Origin: Paenibacillus phytohabitans
GTDB lineage: Bacteria; Bacillota; Bacilli; Paenibacillales; Paenibacillaceae
Assembly (NCBI RefSeq): GCF_013141775.1
Contig: NZ_WHOB01000039.1
Span: 1 to 64,000, forward strand
Reading direction: 5' to 3'
DNA length: 64,000 nucleotides
Part shown: positions 51,939 through 61,862 of the stretch, one piece after another
Layout: every line of letters starts with the position of its first letter
Position numbering within the stretch: position 1 is the first letter of the stretch
Made by a program: the position numbers and the translations under genes
The notes under the pieces: model-generated
Database searches by the model: none
Seen by the model: the letters and a program-made list of their open reading frames with translations, nothing else
Told to the model about the DNA's origin: nothing

Positions 51939-53129
51939 TTACGGCTTCAAAGGTTCTGTCTTAAGCATATAGCTCTGGAAAAGCTTCCATTTGCCATCAG
52001 CAGACTTCTTCAGGGTTATCACAGTGGTGGAGCGGCTATCCGGTAATGCAGGACCGCTTAGTTTTTTAGTCGTCTGCACCAGATATACGGAGGCTTCATC
52101 GGCTGTATAATCAATGATCTTGGAAGACTCAATAGCAGAATCCAGATCATAGACCTGGAACATCTGGGCATACACCTGTTTGGTCTGAGTATATGCGGGA
52201 GAAGTCTCGTCAATGGTCGAGAGCAGGCCGTCGAGATTCTCTTTGTTCGTATATTCAAAATTAGCCTGAACCACAGCATTGATCAGATCTTCCTCAGCTT
52301 TGGGGACCGAAACTGCCGCTTCGAGCGTTCCCTCCGGAAGGGAATACTCTATAGCTTTGATCTGCAGATTGCTGATCTGCCACTGTGTGCTGCCGGTACT
52401 CCGGGTCAGGGAATAGATGTACTCAGCTTTGCTGTTCAGCATAAAAGCACCGCCGAGCTTCTTGCTGGTTTCGATCGTCTGCACAGTTGCTTCACTCTTC
52501 TGCACATCAATAATGTTCAGCTGCTCGATGGTGGTCTTGGTATCATACTCCGCCATTTGTTCCTCAAGCTGCGGACCAATCGCAGTTAGCGGAGACTGCG
52601 GATCGATAAGCGACACGAAACCTTTGGCATTCTCATTATTCAAATAGTCGGCGTACTTATCGAACAGGGCTGAGATTTCTTTGGTGGACACAGCAGTGTC
52701 TACTGCGCTGGTAATCGCTACGGTGTTGGCTTTGGCGTCCCAGCTCACCTGATTGCCGGTAGCTTCACTGACGAAGCGCAGCGGGACATACGTCACATTA
52801 TTAATCATCCGGGGAGCGGATACCAGCGACTTGACCGTTCCATTCACGCTGGCTTTTTTGCTGCCGATCTGCAGCTTGATGCTCAGGCCTTCCTTACTGG
52901 CGGTGACGGTGCTGGTCTTGGCATCCCAGGCTAGCTCCAGGCCCAGCTTCTCGAAGATCGGGCGCATAGGCACGAGGATAGAATCGTTGTCTTTGACCGG
53001 CGAGCTGGAGCTCAGGTTCAGCTTCTGCTGATCAATAAGGACAGTAATAGGTTGTTCTGCTGCGGCAGCGGATAAGCTGACTGCACCGGATAAGGCAAGA
53101 ACGGCAAGGAATCCGGGAATTAGTTTCAT
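51939..53129 (-). CDS. Secreted copper-amine-oxidase-N-domain protein
   Basis: A 396-residue exported protein. It has a signal peptide (MKLIPGFLAVLALSGAVSLS), then two copper-amine-oxidase N-terminal (stalk) modules at about 30-140 with VPMRPIFEKLGLELAWDAKT and VPLRFVSEATGNQVSWDAK. The C-terminal half has two NTF2-like repeats (FVSLIDPQSPLT and LLSTIDETSPAYTQ). The stalk module is common in Paenibacillus and does not imply amine oxidase activity. It stands alone at the cell surface. Confidence 0.85.
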   Translation of the reverse strand: MKLIPGFLAVLALSGAVSLSAAAAEQPITVLIDQQKLNLSSSSPVKDNDSILVPMRPIFEKLGLELAWDAKTSTVTASKEGLSIKLQIGSKKASVNGTVKSLVSAPRMINNVTYVPLRFVSEATGNQVSWDAKANTVAITSAVDTAVSTKEISALFDKYADYLNNENAKGFVSLIDPQSPLTAIGPQLEEQMAEYDTKTTIEQLNIIDVQKSEATVQTIETSKKLGGAFMLNSKAEYIYSLTRSTGSTQWQISNLQIKAIEYSLPEGTLEAAVSVPKAEEDLINAVVQANFEYTNKENLDGLLSTIDETSPAYTQTKQVYAQMFQVYDLDSAIESSKIIDYTADEASVYLVQTTKKLSGPALPDSRSTTVITLKKSADGKWKLFQSYMLKTEPLKP

Positions 53130-53278
53130 AATTGTAAAACTCCTCTCTATAATCTGGACTAACTTATGTATGTTCGTATGTATTATAAAGGTACGCGGAG
53201 AATGATCACATATCCCTTGCAGGACATGTAAGATAGGGGGATTCTGGGAGGTTCACTCGGATATTGGTAAAAAAGATA

Positions 53279-53307
53279 TTGCTGAGCTCTTATATATATG
53301 CTACTAT
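53279..53307 (+). promoter_or_regulatory. Candidate promoter of the Tad pilus operon
   Basis: TTGCTG (53279-53284), a 17-bp spacer, and TACTAT (53302-53307) fit a sigma-A promoter. Transcription would begin near 53314. Confidence 0.45.
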
Positions 53308-53334
53308 AGCTGTAAATTATAGGAACAGTAACGG

Positions 53335-53384
53335 AAGCACCGTTCAATGACCGTATCCCACGGTTATTGGCGGTGCTTTTTTTG
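53335..53384 (+). terminator. Leader hairpin before the Tad operon, candidate attenuator
   Basis: AAGCACCG (53335) pairs with CGGTGCTT (53371-53378) followed by T residues, with an inner ACCGT/ACGGT stem. It lies between a promoter-like sequence and the first gene, with no gene upstream on this strand to terminate. Confidence 0.55.
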
Positions 53385-53423
53385 CTGCCATTTTTGCCAA
53401 TATTCTGAGAGGAGAGTGATTTC

Positions 53424-54581
53424 ATGACGGCAAGAATTGTACTTGCAGTCCGGGAGAGCGAGTACATTGAACCGCTGCTGCATTATTTGCACCATAGTGA
53501 ATATGGGGAAATGCTGCGGATCACAGCGTTCAGCAGGCTGGACACTTTTATGGAATTTATGAAGGGAGACGAAATTCCGGATGCAGTTGCCGGAGACCCA
53601 TCCTTCATTGAAGCCTGGCTGGTGGAAGGAAGGAGCACGGTTCCGTGGGCAGTGTTGAGTGATGCGGGAGACCTGCCGAATGCCGGTAATGTGGCAGGAG
53701 GAATGAGGATTGCCAAATACCAGGCGCTTCCCTCGCTGCTGGAGTCCGTTCTCCAGCTGTGTGATCTGAAGCGGGTCAGGACTGCTGCTGCCCCCAAGGA
53801 GCAAACACTGCTGCTGGGAGTTGTCTCGGCAAGCGGCGGCAGCGGCAAAACAACGCTTGCCCTGAATATGGCGAAGCAGCTTGGTGCACTGGGCCTCTCG
53901 GTGTTCTACCTCAACCTGGAGAGTGTGGACAGCAGCGGATTATATCTGCGGATGCCGGGCGGTAACGCTCCGGGCTTTGAACGCCTGCTCTACGAACTCA
54001 AGGCTGGGGGAGAGAACAAGGGAGGGAGGGGGAAGCCCTTATGGAAGGATTATGCGTTCAGGCATGATAGCCTGCGTTGTGATGCATTCAGACCTGTGGA
54101 GAATTTCAGGGAAATGCTCCAGATGTCACGTCAGGATACGCTGGAGATATTAGAAGGGCTGGCTGCGTCCGGAAGCTATGATGTGATCATTGCGGATACC
54201 GGAAGCATTGAGGAGGAGCGGGCTCAGGCTGTATTGCACAGATGCGGACTTCTGCTGTGGGTACTGAAGAACGAGCAGGTAAGCCGGCACAAGACGGAAC
54301 GCTGGCTTACCTACTTCGACAGCCCGCATTCCGGCATGCCTTCGGAGCTGAGAGGCAGGAGCAGATTCGTGATGAACTGCTGCACGGAAGCGGTGAATGA
54401 CAACCTGGCGGATGCCGGAACCGGGCTGGCGGGTACACTTCCGTATATTCCTTCCTGGGGGATGCAGCATTACGGAGAGCTCTGCCTGAGCTCACCCCAA
54501 TTCATAGCCGGGGTACAGCAGCTCTGCAGAAGCATAATTGAACCGGCTTTGCCAGGTGTATTTACCGGGAGTTCTGCATGA
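53424..54581 (+). CDS. CpaE/TadZ-like P-loop ATPase of the Tad pilus
   Basis: A 385-residue protein with an atypical receiver-like N-terminus and a MinD/ParA-type ATPase domain; the deviant Walker A is SASGGSGKTT. It probably localises pilus assembly. ATG 53424 has GAGAGGAG nine bases upstream, and its end overlaps tadA by four bases (ATGA). Confidence 0.85.
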   Translation: MTARIVLAVRESEYIEPLLHYLHHSEYGEMLRITAFSRLDTFMEFMKGDEIPDAVAGDPSFIEAWLVEGRSTVPWAVLSDAGDLPNAGNVAGGMRIAKYQALPSLLESVLQLCDLKRVRTAAAPKEQTLLLGVVSASGGSGKTTLALNMAKQLGALGLSVFYLNLESVDSSGLYLRMPGGNAPGFERLLYELKAGGENKGGRGKPLWKDYAFRHDSLRCDAFRPVENFREMLQMSRQDTLEILEGLAASGSYDVIIADTGSIEEERAQAVLHRCGLLLWVLKNEQVSRHKTERWLTYFDSPHSGMPSELRGRSRFVMNCCTEAVNDNLADAGTGLAGTLPYIPSWGMQHYGELCLSSPQFIAGVQQLCRSIIEPALPGVFTGSSA

Positions 54582-55849
54582 ATGAAGAAATGTTCAGAGC
54601 ACTGCGCAGCGACATCCGGGCAGGGCTGGACGTTACTTCGGCCATAGGAAACCATGAGCTTGCCGCTTTTATTGAACGGATTATTCTTGGACGGGACAAT
54701 CTGCAATTTTTGACGGCCAAAGAGAAGCACGAGCTGGTGAAGAAGCTGTTTGACTCCTTCCGGGGGCTGGATATCCTGCAGCCGCTGATAGATAATCCGG
54801 CCATTACCGAGATTATGATCAATAGCCATGAGGAGATCTTTGTGGAGGAGGATGGCATGCTCCGCAGACTGCCGCTGGCTTTTGAATCCAGAAGCCGGCT
54901 GGAGGATATTATCCAGACTGTAGTCTCAGGCGTTAACCGGGTGGTGAATGAGTCTTCACCGATTGTAGATGCCCGGCTGCAGGACGGTTCGCGTGTCAAT
55001 ATCGTGCTGCCGCCTGCTGCGCTAAGGGGCCCGGCAATGACCATCCGCAAGTTCCCTGAGACGCCTATGACCATGGCCGAGCTGGTGAAGCGTGAAGCGC
55101 TCAGTCATGAAGCCGCAGAGCTGCTGCAGATTCTGGTAGCGGCGAAGTACAACATCTTCATCAGCGGGGGGACAGGCTCGGGTAAGACTACCTTTCTGAA
55201 TGCCCTGTCGCAGTTCATACCGCCGCAGGAGCGTGTGATTACGGTAGAGGATTCTGCGGAGCTCCAGATTGTCACAGTTCCGAATCTGGTCTCGCTGGAG
55301 ACGAGGAATGCCAACACGGAAGGAAGGGGCGAGATTACCATCCGCGATCTGATCCGCACTTCACTGCGGATGCGGCCGAACCGTATTGTTGTCGGTGAGG
55401 TGCGTGGAGCAGAGTGCCTGGATATGCTGCAGGCGATGAATACCGGCCATGACGGGTCGTTATCAACAGGCCACTCCAACAGTGCGCGTGATATGGTCAG
55501 CCGGCTGGAAACTATGGTTCTCAGTGCCGCGGAGCTGCCGGTAGCTGTAGTCCGTCAGCAGATCGGGTCAGCGATTGATATATTCGTACATCTCTCGCGG
55601 CTGCGGGACCGTTCGCGCAGAGTCATGGAGATTTGTGAAGTTGCGGGTCTGCGCAGCGGAGAGGTCGAGCTGAATCCGTTATATGAATTTCGGGAAACCG
55701 GGGAACGGGATGGCCGGGTACTGGGCGGCCTTGCCGCCTGTGGCAATCCGCTGCTGCATACAAACAAACTGCGAATGGCCGGAATCAGTGATTATTCATT
55801 GCTGCGCTTCAGCGCAGCCAGCCGGAAGCCAGAGGAGGTTATGTCCTGA
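54578..55849 (+). CDS. tadA: TadA/CpaF assembly ATPase
   Basis: A 423-residue type II/IV secretion ATPase. Walker A is SGGTGSGKTT, the Asp box VEDSAEL follows, and the Walker B neighbourhood is GEVRGAECLDMLQAMNTGHDG with its conserved His box. It hexamerises and powers Flp pilus assembly. ATG 54578 overlaps the CpaE-like stop. Confidence 0.95.
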   Translation: MNEEMFRALRSDIRAGLDVTSAIGNHELAAFIERIILGRDNLQFLTAKEKHELVKKLFDSFRGLDILQPLIDNPAITEIMINSHEEIFVEEDGMLRRLPLAFESRSRLEDIIQTVVSGVNRVVNESSPIVDARLQDGSRVNIVLPPAALRGPAMTIRKFPETPMTMAELVKREALSHEAAELLQILVAAKYNIFISGGTGSGKTTFLNALSQFIPPQERVITVEDSAELQIVTVPNLVSLETRNANTEGRGEITIRDLIRTSLRMRPNRIVVGEVRGAECLDMLQAMNTGHDGSLSTGHSNSARDMVSRLETMVLSAAELPVAVVRQQIGSAIDIFVHLSRLRDRSRRVMEICEVAGLRSGEVELNPLYEFRETGERDGRVLGGLAACGNPLLHTNKLRMAGISDYSLLRFSAASRKPEEVMS

Positions 55850-55854
55850 ATGCC

Positions 55855-56703
55855 TTGAAGAACAGAAGTCAGAGTGTACCCAAAGCGGATAGAAGGATAT
55901 TCGCGAAAGGAATAAAGCCGGTTCAGCCGCCTGGCGGGTCTGCTGCGGGCGAACAAGCAATACTTCCGGATTATACCCGGTACGAATTGAACGCTATGCA
56001 ACGAATTCTGGTCATTGTGACGGGTGGTGTACTGTTATTTGGCCTTGGTTACCTGTTCTATCATCATCTGCTTCTCTCTGTGCTGCTAGTGCCGGGCAGT
56101 GCAGCAGGCCCCCGCCTGCTGCGCAAATACCTGCTCCAGCGCCGGCGCTCAGCGCTTAATCTGCAGTTCAAGCAGATGCTCTTCTCGCTCTCTTCATCGC
56201 TATCTGCCGGACGGTCGGTAGAGAATGCATTTCGCGAGGCGGTGCTTGATCTACGGATGCTTGACCCGGAGGGCAGCGGTGACATGATCGCTGAGCTGAA
56301 TATTATCTGTACCCGCATGGAGTACGGGGAGCCGGTGGAAGAGGCTCTGTATGATTTCAGCAAAAGGGCAGGCATGGAGGATGTGGAACGTTTTGCAGAT
56401 GTATTCATGGTCTGCAAGCGGACGGGCGGGGATCTCGTGGAGATCGTGCGCCGCACTTCTACAATTATTGGAGAAAAGCTGGATATCCAGCAGGATATTG
56501 CGGTCAGTATTGCCCAGAAGAAATTTGAGGCCAAGGCCTTACTCGTCTCTCCGCTGATGATGGTGATGTTCATGAGCCTGACAGCGGGAGACTATATGCA
56601 GCCAATGTATACAGGTGCTGGAATAGCGGTCTCCACACTGGCGCTGATTGCCTTATTTCTCTGCTATCTCTGGACCTCCAAGATCATGGATATTCCATTG
56701 TGA
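55855..56703 (+). CDS. tadB: TadB pilus assembly membrane protein
   Basis: A 282-residue T2SSF-domain protein: two N-terminal membrane helices, the F domain (MLFSLSSSLSAGRSVENAF and DFSKRAGMEDVERFADVF), then two C-terminal helices. The start is TTG 55855, five bases after the tadA stop; the only upstream ATG (55850) is out of frame and meets a stop at once. Coupled re-initiation is likely. The GAGGAGG site lies ~16 bases upstream. Confidence 0.85.
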   Translation: MKNRSQSVPKADRRIFAKGIKPVQPPGGSAAGEQAILPDYTRYELNAMQRILVIVTGGVLLFGLGYLFYHHLLLSVLLVPGSAAGPRLLRKYLLQRRRSALNLQFKQMLFSLSSSLSAGRSVENAFREAVLDLRMLDPEGSGDMIAELNIICTRMEYGEPVEEALYDFSKRAGMEDVERFADVFMVCKRTGGDLVEIVRRTSTIIGEKLDIQQDIAVSIAQKKFEAKALLVSPLMMVMFMSLTAGDYMQPMYTGAGIAVSTLALIALFLCYLWTSKIMDIPL

Positions 56704-56721
56704 AGAGGAGGGAGGGTTGAC

Positions 56722-57594
56722 ATGTCACTGTTATGTGCTGCAGTCATGCTTATCTTCACCGCCGGCTGGCTGAGTCTGCGCTTCAAATGCGGCGGCCGCT
56801 ACGCAGCGCTGCGTGGACTGCCCATGGCAGGGCTCCGGCTGCGGTGGCTGGGCGAGCCAATCCTGCTGCTTGTGGAGAAGGGGAAGGTCGTTAGCCTAAT
56901 CCCGGCAGTAATGTTCAAAATTCAGCGCTCACTGCAGCGGATCTACGGCATGCGCCATAGCGCAGAAAGAACATTGATATTCATGGGAGAGATGTTCAGC
57001 TACAGCTGGCTGTTGATCACAGGAGGCAGCGCACTAACTTTGTTTACGGGTGAGCAGGCGGGAATCTCAATTGGCGGCCTCCTGGCAGTTCTACTTCCGG
57101 TTGCGATGGTCAGTGACCTGCACAAGAAGGTGCGCCTGCGGGAGCAGCTAATTCTGCTTGAGCTGCCGGAGCTGCTGAATAGCCTAGTCTTACTTGTTGG
57201 TGCCGGCGAGACGGTGCAGCGGGCAATCCTCCGCTGTGTCAACAGCCGCCAGGGAGACAGTGCCCATCCGCTGTATGCTGAACTGCTGAAGATGACAGCG
57301 GAATGGGAAGGCGGCTATTCGTTCCAGCAGGCGTTTGAGAACTTCAGCAAGCGTTGTGCGGTGCAGGAAGTCTCCATCTTCACAACTACAGTACTGCTAA
57401 ATTACCGCAGAGGCGGAGCTGACTTTGTTCTGTCGTTGCGTGATCTGTCGCGGATGCTCTGGGAGAAGCGGAAGGCTATCAGCCGGACCCACGGGGAACA
57501 GGCTTCCTCAAAGCTGGTCTTCCCGATGGTGGTTATCTTCTTAATTGTGATTGTGCTGGTGGGGACACCGGCGCTGATGATGTTAAAAATGTAG
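56722..57594 (+). CDS. tadC: TadC pilus assembly membrane protein
   Basis: A 290-residue T2SSF-domain protein paralogous to TadB: hydrophobic N-terminus, then LNSLVLLVGAGETVQRAIL and FENFSKRCAVQEVSIFTTTV, closing with a hydrophobic helix (VIVLVGTPALMMLKM). GAGGAGGGAGG precedes ATG 56722. TadB and TadC together form the inner-membrane platform. Confidence 0.88.
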   Translation: MSLLCAAVMLIFTAGWLSLRFKCGGRYAALRGLPMAGLRLRWLGEPILLLVEKGKVVSLIPAVMFKIQRSLQRIYGMRHSAERTLIFMGEMFSYSWLLITGGSALTLFTGEQAGISIGGLLAVLLPVAMVSDLHKKVRLREQLILLELPELLNSLVLLVGAGETVQRAILRCVNSRQGDSAHPLYAELLKMTAEWEGGYSFQQAFENFSKRCAVQEVSIFTTTVLLNYRRGGADFVLSLRDLSRMLWEKRKAISRTHGEQASSKLVFPMVVIFLIVIVLVGTPALMMLKM

Positions 57595-57607
57595 GAGGTA
57601 GAAGCAT

Positions 57608-57796
57608 ATGATGACGCTGATTGCAGAAGGTGTGAGGAATTTTTGGAGAGATGAAGATGGACTGGGCACGCTCGAGATGATACTGATTATTGCGGTGTTG
57701 ATTGCGGTAGTGATGGTGTTCCGTGAAGAGATTGTAAAGGTAGTTAAGGATTTGATTAGTACTGCCGGAGATAAGAGTCAGGAAGTATTTGAGTGA
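57608..57796 (+). CDS. Flp1-type pilin subunit
   Basis: A 62-residue pilin precursor. A short polar leader (MMTLIAEGVRNFWRDEDGLG) runs to the cleavage region before TLEMILIIAVLIAVVMVF, a hydrophobic pilin helix with Glu at position +3 or so. GGAGG lies before ATG 57608. It is the structural pilin of the locus; TadV would process it. Confidence 0.9.
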   Translation: MMTLIAEGVRNFWRDEDGLGTLEMILIIAVLIAVVMVFREEIVKVVKDLISTAGDKSQEVFE

Positions 57797-58458
57797 TTCC
57801 TCTACAGGAGGAGGAGGGAAGCTTCACAATCGAGGCTTCGCTTCTGCTGCCGATCATTATGTGCATCACAATGCTGCTGCTGTTTTTCTCCCTCTACAGC
57901 TATCAGAAGTCGATGCTGCTGCAGGTGGGCTCAGCTGCAACCGAACGTGCGGCCTACAATTGGGAGAATAGCAACAGGGCGGTGGATGGGGAATTCGCAG
58001 CTGGCAATTATGATCCGCTGTACTGGAGAATCAGCGAAGATGGATTATTGTGGTCCTTGTTCGGAACGGGTGCACAGAATGGTAGTACGGCAATTGTACT
58101 GCCTGGAGAGGCGGAGGATGGGGGCGAATTGCCTATAGTGAAGCTACGGCAAGCTTCGAAGATTGTCCCGTTGAATCTGACGGGAGAGCTTAGCTACACT
58201 TATGGACTCACAGGCCGCAAGATCAGTGCTGAATTAAAGAAGGTGCTGAGTTTACCGGTCTTGGATGAATTATTGGCGGATGAGGCGGTTCCCGAGGTGT
58301 CTGCCAGCTCCTATGTTACTGAGCCTGTTGAGTTTATTCGAACCGTAGACCTCATGCGTTACTACGGGTCCAAGTTCAAGAATCATTCATCCGGCAGCAA
58401 GGAGGACACGGGCATGGAGAAGAAGAACGCTGCCCTCATGCTGGACAAGCTGCACTAA
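57793..58458 (+). CDS. TadE-like pseudopilin protein
   Basis: A 221-residue protein with a TadE-like start: EEGSFTIEASLLLPIIMCI, a Glu-containing pilin-type hydrophobic helix, then a large extracytoplasmic part. GTG 57793 overlaps the pilin stop by four bases (GTGA), and the hydrophobic motif begins only nine residues in, supporting this start. Confidence 0.85.
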   Translation: MIPLQEEEGSFTIEASLLLPIIMCITMLLLFFSLYSYQKSMLLQVGSAATERAAYNWENSNRAVDGEFAAGNYDPLYWRISEDGLLWSLFGTGAQNGSTAIVLPGEAEDGGELPIVKLRQASKIVPLNLTGELSYTYGLTGRKISAELKKVLSLPVLDELLADEAVPEVSASSYVTEPVEFIRTVDLMRYYGSKFKNHSSGSKEDTGMEKKNAALMLDKLH

Positions 58459-58517
58459 GCTGCCAATATCTCGGCGGGACCGGTTCAGGGGATGGGACCG
58501 GAGGGAGGTGATAACGG

Positions 58518-60845
58518 ATGCTGCATTCCAAGGAATGCAAGTTGTTCAGCAAGCTTCCTAGCCCGGGCCGCTGCCGGAGTTACGCAAGTCGGAGCGGAAC
58601 TAGGAACAGAAGTAGCAACAGAAGTAGCGACAGTAAATTCAGATATCTGCATACAACTGAAGGATCTGTCTCTATTTTTCTGATTATGATATTGGCTTTC
58701 GTGTTTCTTTTCACCACTGTGCTCATAGATTACGCGCGGATTGCGGCTGTGAATGTGCAGGAGGAACGTTTGGCGAGAGCCGCGGTCCGCTCCGTGATGT
58801 CCTCTTATGATATTACTTTACGGGACAGGTACGCTCTATTCGCCTTCGGCGGTAACGATGGCAATCAGCTGCTGTCCAAGGTGCTGAACGATAATCTGTA
58901 TGAGAGCGGGCGGGCAGATGCCTTTAATCTGCTGCCGGTAAAGCTGGATTCCTCTTCGCTGAACTGGAGCCGGCCGCTTGGCAGCTACGATATCTTCCGG
59001 CGGCAGATTATTGAAGAAATGAAGTATAAAGCACCTGTTGATTTCGCACTGGAGCTGGCAGGAAAGCTGAAGCCCCTGTCTGCGGCAATGACGGAGGCTT
59101 CACAGACAACACAGATACTGGGAGACCTGCAGCCTCTATATACTCAGCGTGAGGAAGCATTGGAACTTATGCTGCAGAAGAGAAGAGAGGCTGCTGAAAG
59201 TACAGTGAAACTGCAGAAGCTTCTGATGAATCCTCCTGCTAATCATATATATCCTGCTGGGCTGGGCTCCATTGCCTCTGCAGCGGATATCCCGGCGATG
59301 TATAACGATTATTTCGCCAAGTATTACGAGGATTTGTTCCGGGATACCAAAAAACCGCCGAAGTACTCAGGTGTTCTATCGCTGTATAGAAATCAAGTAT
59401 CTGATTTGATCAGCCGGATACCTGGTGTTGTGGCTGAGGTTCAGGCAGACCATAACTCCCGGTTACAGGAGGCCAGATCAGCACTTACGAAGGCTGAGGA
59501 TTTAAACCGGCAGATGAAAAGCATGCTCGATCAGTCAATGGCTGCCGCAGATACTGCCGGAAATGATCCTGCGCGGAACTGGGACATCCCGGGGAGCGCG
59601 GATGAAATGAATTCAGAACCTCTCAGGAAGCTGAGGGAACAAGCGGCAAGCCTTATTCTCCCATCATCCGAGTTCAGTACTATGGACAATAATTTAGGGG
59701 AACAGGAACAGGCTGCAATGAACCTGGAGCCGGCAGTATCCGGATTACCAGCCGTATTGAGTGCATTATCAGGATCATCTGGAGAGTATTCAGGCATGGT
59801 TACAGGTGTTCTGAATGCTTCAGGGACAATTCATAGTTATATACAGAATTATGGCGAGCATGGATCCATTATTACAGCTGAGGCCGCGCAGATTGACGGC
59901 CGCCGGACTTCGGACAGTGGGCGCAGGCAAACGGAACAACAGGCCAAAACCAAGCTCGGGGAGGCCATGAAACTGCTTAATGAGATCCGCGGTCTGGGTG
60001 AAAGCGCAGAAGAAGCCGCGGAACGGTACCGTAGTCTGCGTCAATACTACGAGGAGAATGTCTCTTTCAATGAGGGTATAGAGCAGGAAGCGGCAGTTAC
60101 CGTGAATAGCGGTGATCAGTATACTGCCGGAAAATCATCAATGAAAAATATGGACGGTTTATACTCAGCGATGAGCAGTGTTCTGGAAGGCGCCAGGGAC
60201 AGATTGTATCAAACAGAGTATTCAGCAATGTATTTCCGTCATTTTGATCTATCGGCGCTGACTCCGCTGGCTTCCGGGTCTGCAGAAGGATTCGGAGAAA
60301 AGCTCGGGGAACAACTTGATCCTCAGGCTCAGGAGCTGGAGTATATTCTGTACGGCTTCTATAATCCTGCCGGGAATGTAGCGGCGGCATATGGGGAGAT
60401 CTTTGCCTTGCGCCTGGCCGTAAGGACTATGGAGGGAATGATAGAGAAAGCCAGTCTGGGTAATCCGCTGGCGGTCCTGGCTGCTGCACTTTTGTATGGA
60501 GTTGAACAGGCTGTTCAGGACATGCTTCTGCTCTGCAGGAACGGGGAGATTCCCTTATCCAAATATATGACCGCGAAGCTTACCTATCGTGATCATTTGC
60601 GGTTGTTTCTTCTGCTTCATGGAGGAGGGGAGGAACAATTGGCCCGGATGCTTGCACTTATCCGCCTGAATACCGGCACTGATCCGGCGGGGAAGTTCAC
60701 GTATGCCTCAGCAGAGCTCACAATGGGCATGCCGCTGTGGTTTCTCCCTGGAGTAGTGAAGCTGGTGGATTATAGTGCAGGACTCTCGGGGGACGTCCGG
60801 GGTAAGAATTATTTCAGGAAAGTAGGGGCCGACTTTTCTTATTGA
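58518..60845 (+). CDS. TadG-like pilus-associated membrane protein
   Basis: A 775-residue protein. A Ser/Arg/Asn-rich cytoplasmic N-terminus (~50 residues) precedes one membrane helix (LIMILAFVFLFTTVLIDYARI) that fits TadG-type minor pilins, followed by a long, largely helical, alanine/glutamate-rich extracytoplasmic region. GGGAGGTGAT lies before ATG 58518. It is bigger than typical TadG, and the C-terminal region is not recognised. Confidence 0.78.
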   Translation: MLHSKECKLFSKLPSPGRCRSYASRSGTRNRSSNRSSDSKFRYLHTTEGSVSIFLIMILAFVFLFTTVLIDYARIAAVNVQEERLARAAVRSVMSSYDITLRDRYALFAFGGNDGNQLLSKVLNDNLYESGRADAFNLLPVKLDSSSLNWSRPLGSYDIFRRQIIEEMKYKAPVDFALELAGKLKPLSAAMTEASQTTQILGDLQPLYTQREEALELMLQKRREAAESTVKLQKLLMNPPANHIYPAGLGSIASAADIPAMYNDYFAKYYEDLFRDTKKPPKYSGVLSLYRNQVSDLISRIPGVVAEVQADHNSRLQEARSALTKAEDLNRQMKSMLDQSMAAADTAGNDPARNWDIPGSADEMNSEPLRKLREQAASLILPSSEFSTMDNNLGEQEQAAMNLEPAVSGLPAVLSALSGSSGEYSGMVTGVLNASGTIHSYIQNYGEHGSIITAEAAQIDGRRTSDSGRRQTEQQAKTKLGEAMKLLNEIRGLGESAEEAAERYRSLRQYYEENVSFNEGIEQEAAVTVNSGDQYTAGKSSMKNMDGLYSAMSSVLEGARDRLYQTEYSAMYFRHFDLSALTPLASGSAEGFGEKLGEQLDPQAQELEYILYGFYNPAGNVAAAYGEIFALRLAVRTMEGMIEKASLGNPLAVLAAALLYGVEQAVQDMLLLCRNGEIPLSKYMTAKLTYRDHLRLFLLLHGGGEEQLARMLALIRLNTGTDPAGKFTYASAELTMGMPLWFLPGVVKLVDYSAGLSGDVRGKNYFRKVGADFSY

Positions 60846-60860
60846 AGGAGGATTGGCCGA

Positions 60861-61835
60861 ATGAAGCTCTGTCTGCGGAAATCACCGGACCCGCGTGATG
60901 AAGGCAGCATGGTTGTAGAAGCGGCGCTGGTGCTACCCATGTTTCTGTTATTTGTCCTGTTCCTGATCTTTATTGTGCAAATGACACTATATTCCACGGC
61001 GCTGCAGAGCACGGTATCCGATACGGTTAAAATAGTCTCGGCGCATATGTATCCTGCGGCTTTGGCTGCACAGCAATGGGATGATGCAAGTGAAGCAGAG
61101 AACACAGATTCGTCCGCTGGCTCTGCCTCCCCGGGTGTATGGAGTATTCCGCGGTTGTCGATTGCCGAATGGAGCGAGCATTATGTGAAGGAGCTTCCTG
61201 AGCCTATGGAATCTTGGGTCAGCGCTGCTATCCAGCAGGGAGAAGGGCCGCTCCAGAAGGTGCAGGCCGGGGCTTCCGAGGCCGTATTGGATATAGCACT
61301 TAAGCCTATGCTGAAGCCGTATCTGTCTTCGGACTGGCTTGAATACAGCCGGATTCATGTGTCCAATGTAACCGTCCCTGATCTGAATAAAGGAACACAT
61401 CCCTACTTCGGACTGGTAGTCAGCTATGACTTGCCGATGAAGGTCCCGTTCCTGAATCAAAAGATTGTACTTGAGGCCAGTGCAGTCGAACGCTTATGGA
61501 TCGGCAACACTGATGTATCCGGAGATGGCGGTGAGGCCGGACCTGATGAGGAAACAGGCACCATTGTCGTCCTGGAGAAGCCTAATCCGGGCGTGGCGAA
61601 TCATCAGGGCCTGATAAAGGTTAAGGTGCCTCCGGGCGCTTCGGCGAACCTGGCCATTTTTTACAAAAGTGGTCAGAGCACGGCCAAATATCTGGGCTGG
61701 AAGCAGGCGGATGAGAACGGATATATCGAATGGGAATGGAAGATAGGCGTAAATACAACACCGGGGACCTGGCCCTTCGTCATTTGTTTGGCTGACGGCA
61801 CCACCTTGGAGGCTACTTTTACAGTTGTGAAATAA
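60861..61835 (+). CDS. TadE/TadG-like pseudopilin
   Basis: A 324-residue protein with an N-terminal pilin-like helix (DEGSMVVEAALVLPMFLLFV) and a large extracellular portion. A C-terminal stretch (GLIKVKVPPGASANLAIFYK) looks like a small beta-sandwich. GAAGGAGG precedes ATG 60861. It is probably a minor pilin or tip component. Confidence 0.82.
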   Translation: MKLCLRKSPDPRDEGSMVVEAALVLPMFLLFVLFLIFIVQMTLYSTALQSTVSDTVKIVSAHMYPAALAAQQWDDASEAENTDSSAGSASPGVWSIPRLSIAEWSEHYVKELPEPMESWVSAAIQQGEGPLQKVQAGASEAVLDIALKPMLKPYLSSDWLEYSRIHVSNVTVPDLNKGTHPYFGLVVSYDLPMKVPFLNQKIVLEASAVERLWIGNTDVSGDGGEAGPDEETGTIVVLEKPNPGVANHQGLIKVKVPPGASANLAIFYKSGQSTAKYLGWKQADENGYIEWEWKIGVNTTPGTWPFVICLADGTTLEATFTVVK

Positions 61836-61862
61836 CTGAAGTTTAGAGGAAGGGGAGTGCGG

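Noticed and set aside
53130..53423. Cyclic di-GMP riboswitch before the Tad operon
   Set aside because: The leader has a terminator hairpin but none of the conserved GEMM core sequences, so only a generic attenuator is proposed.
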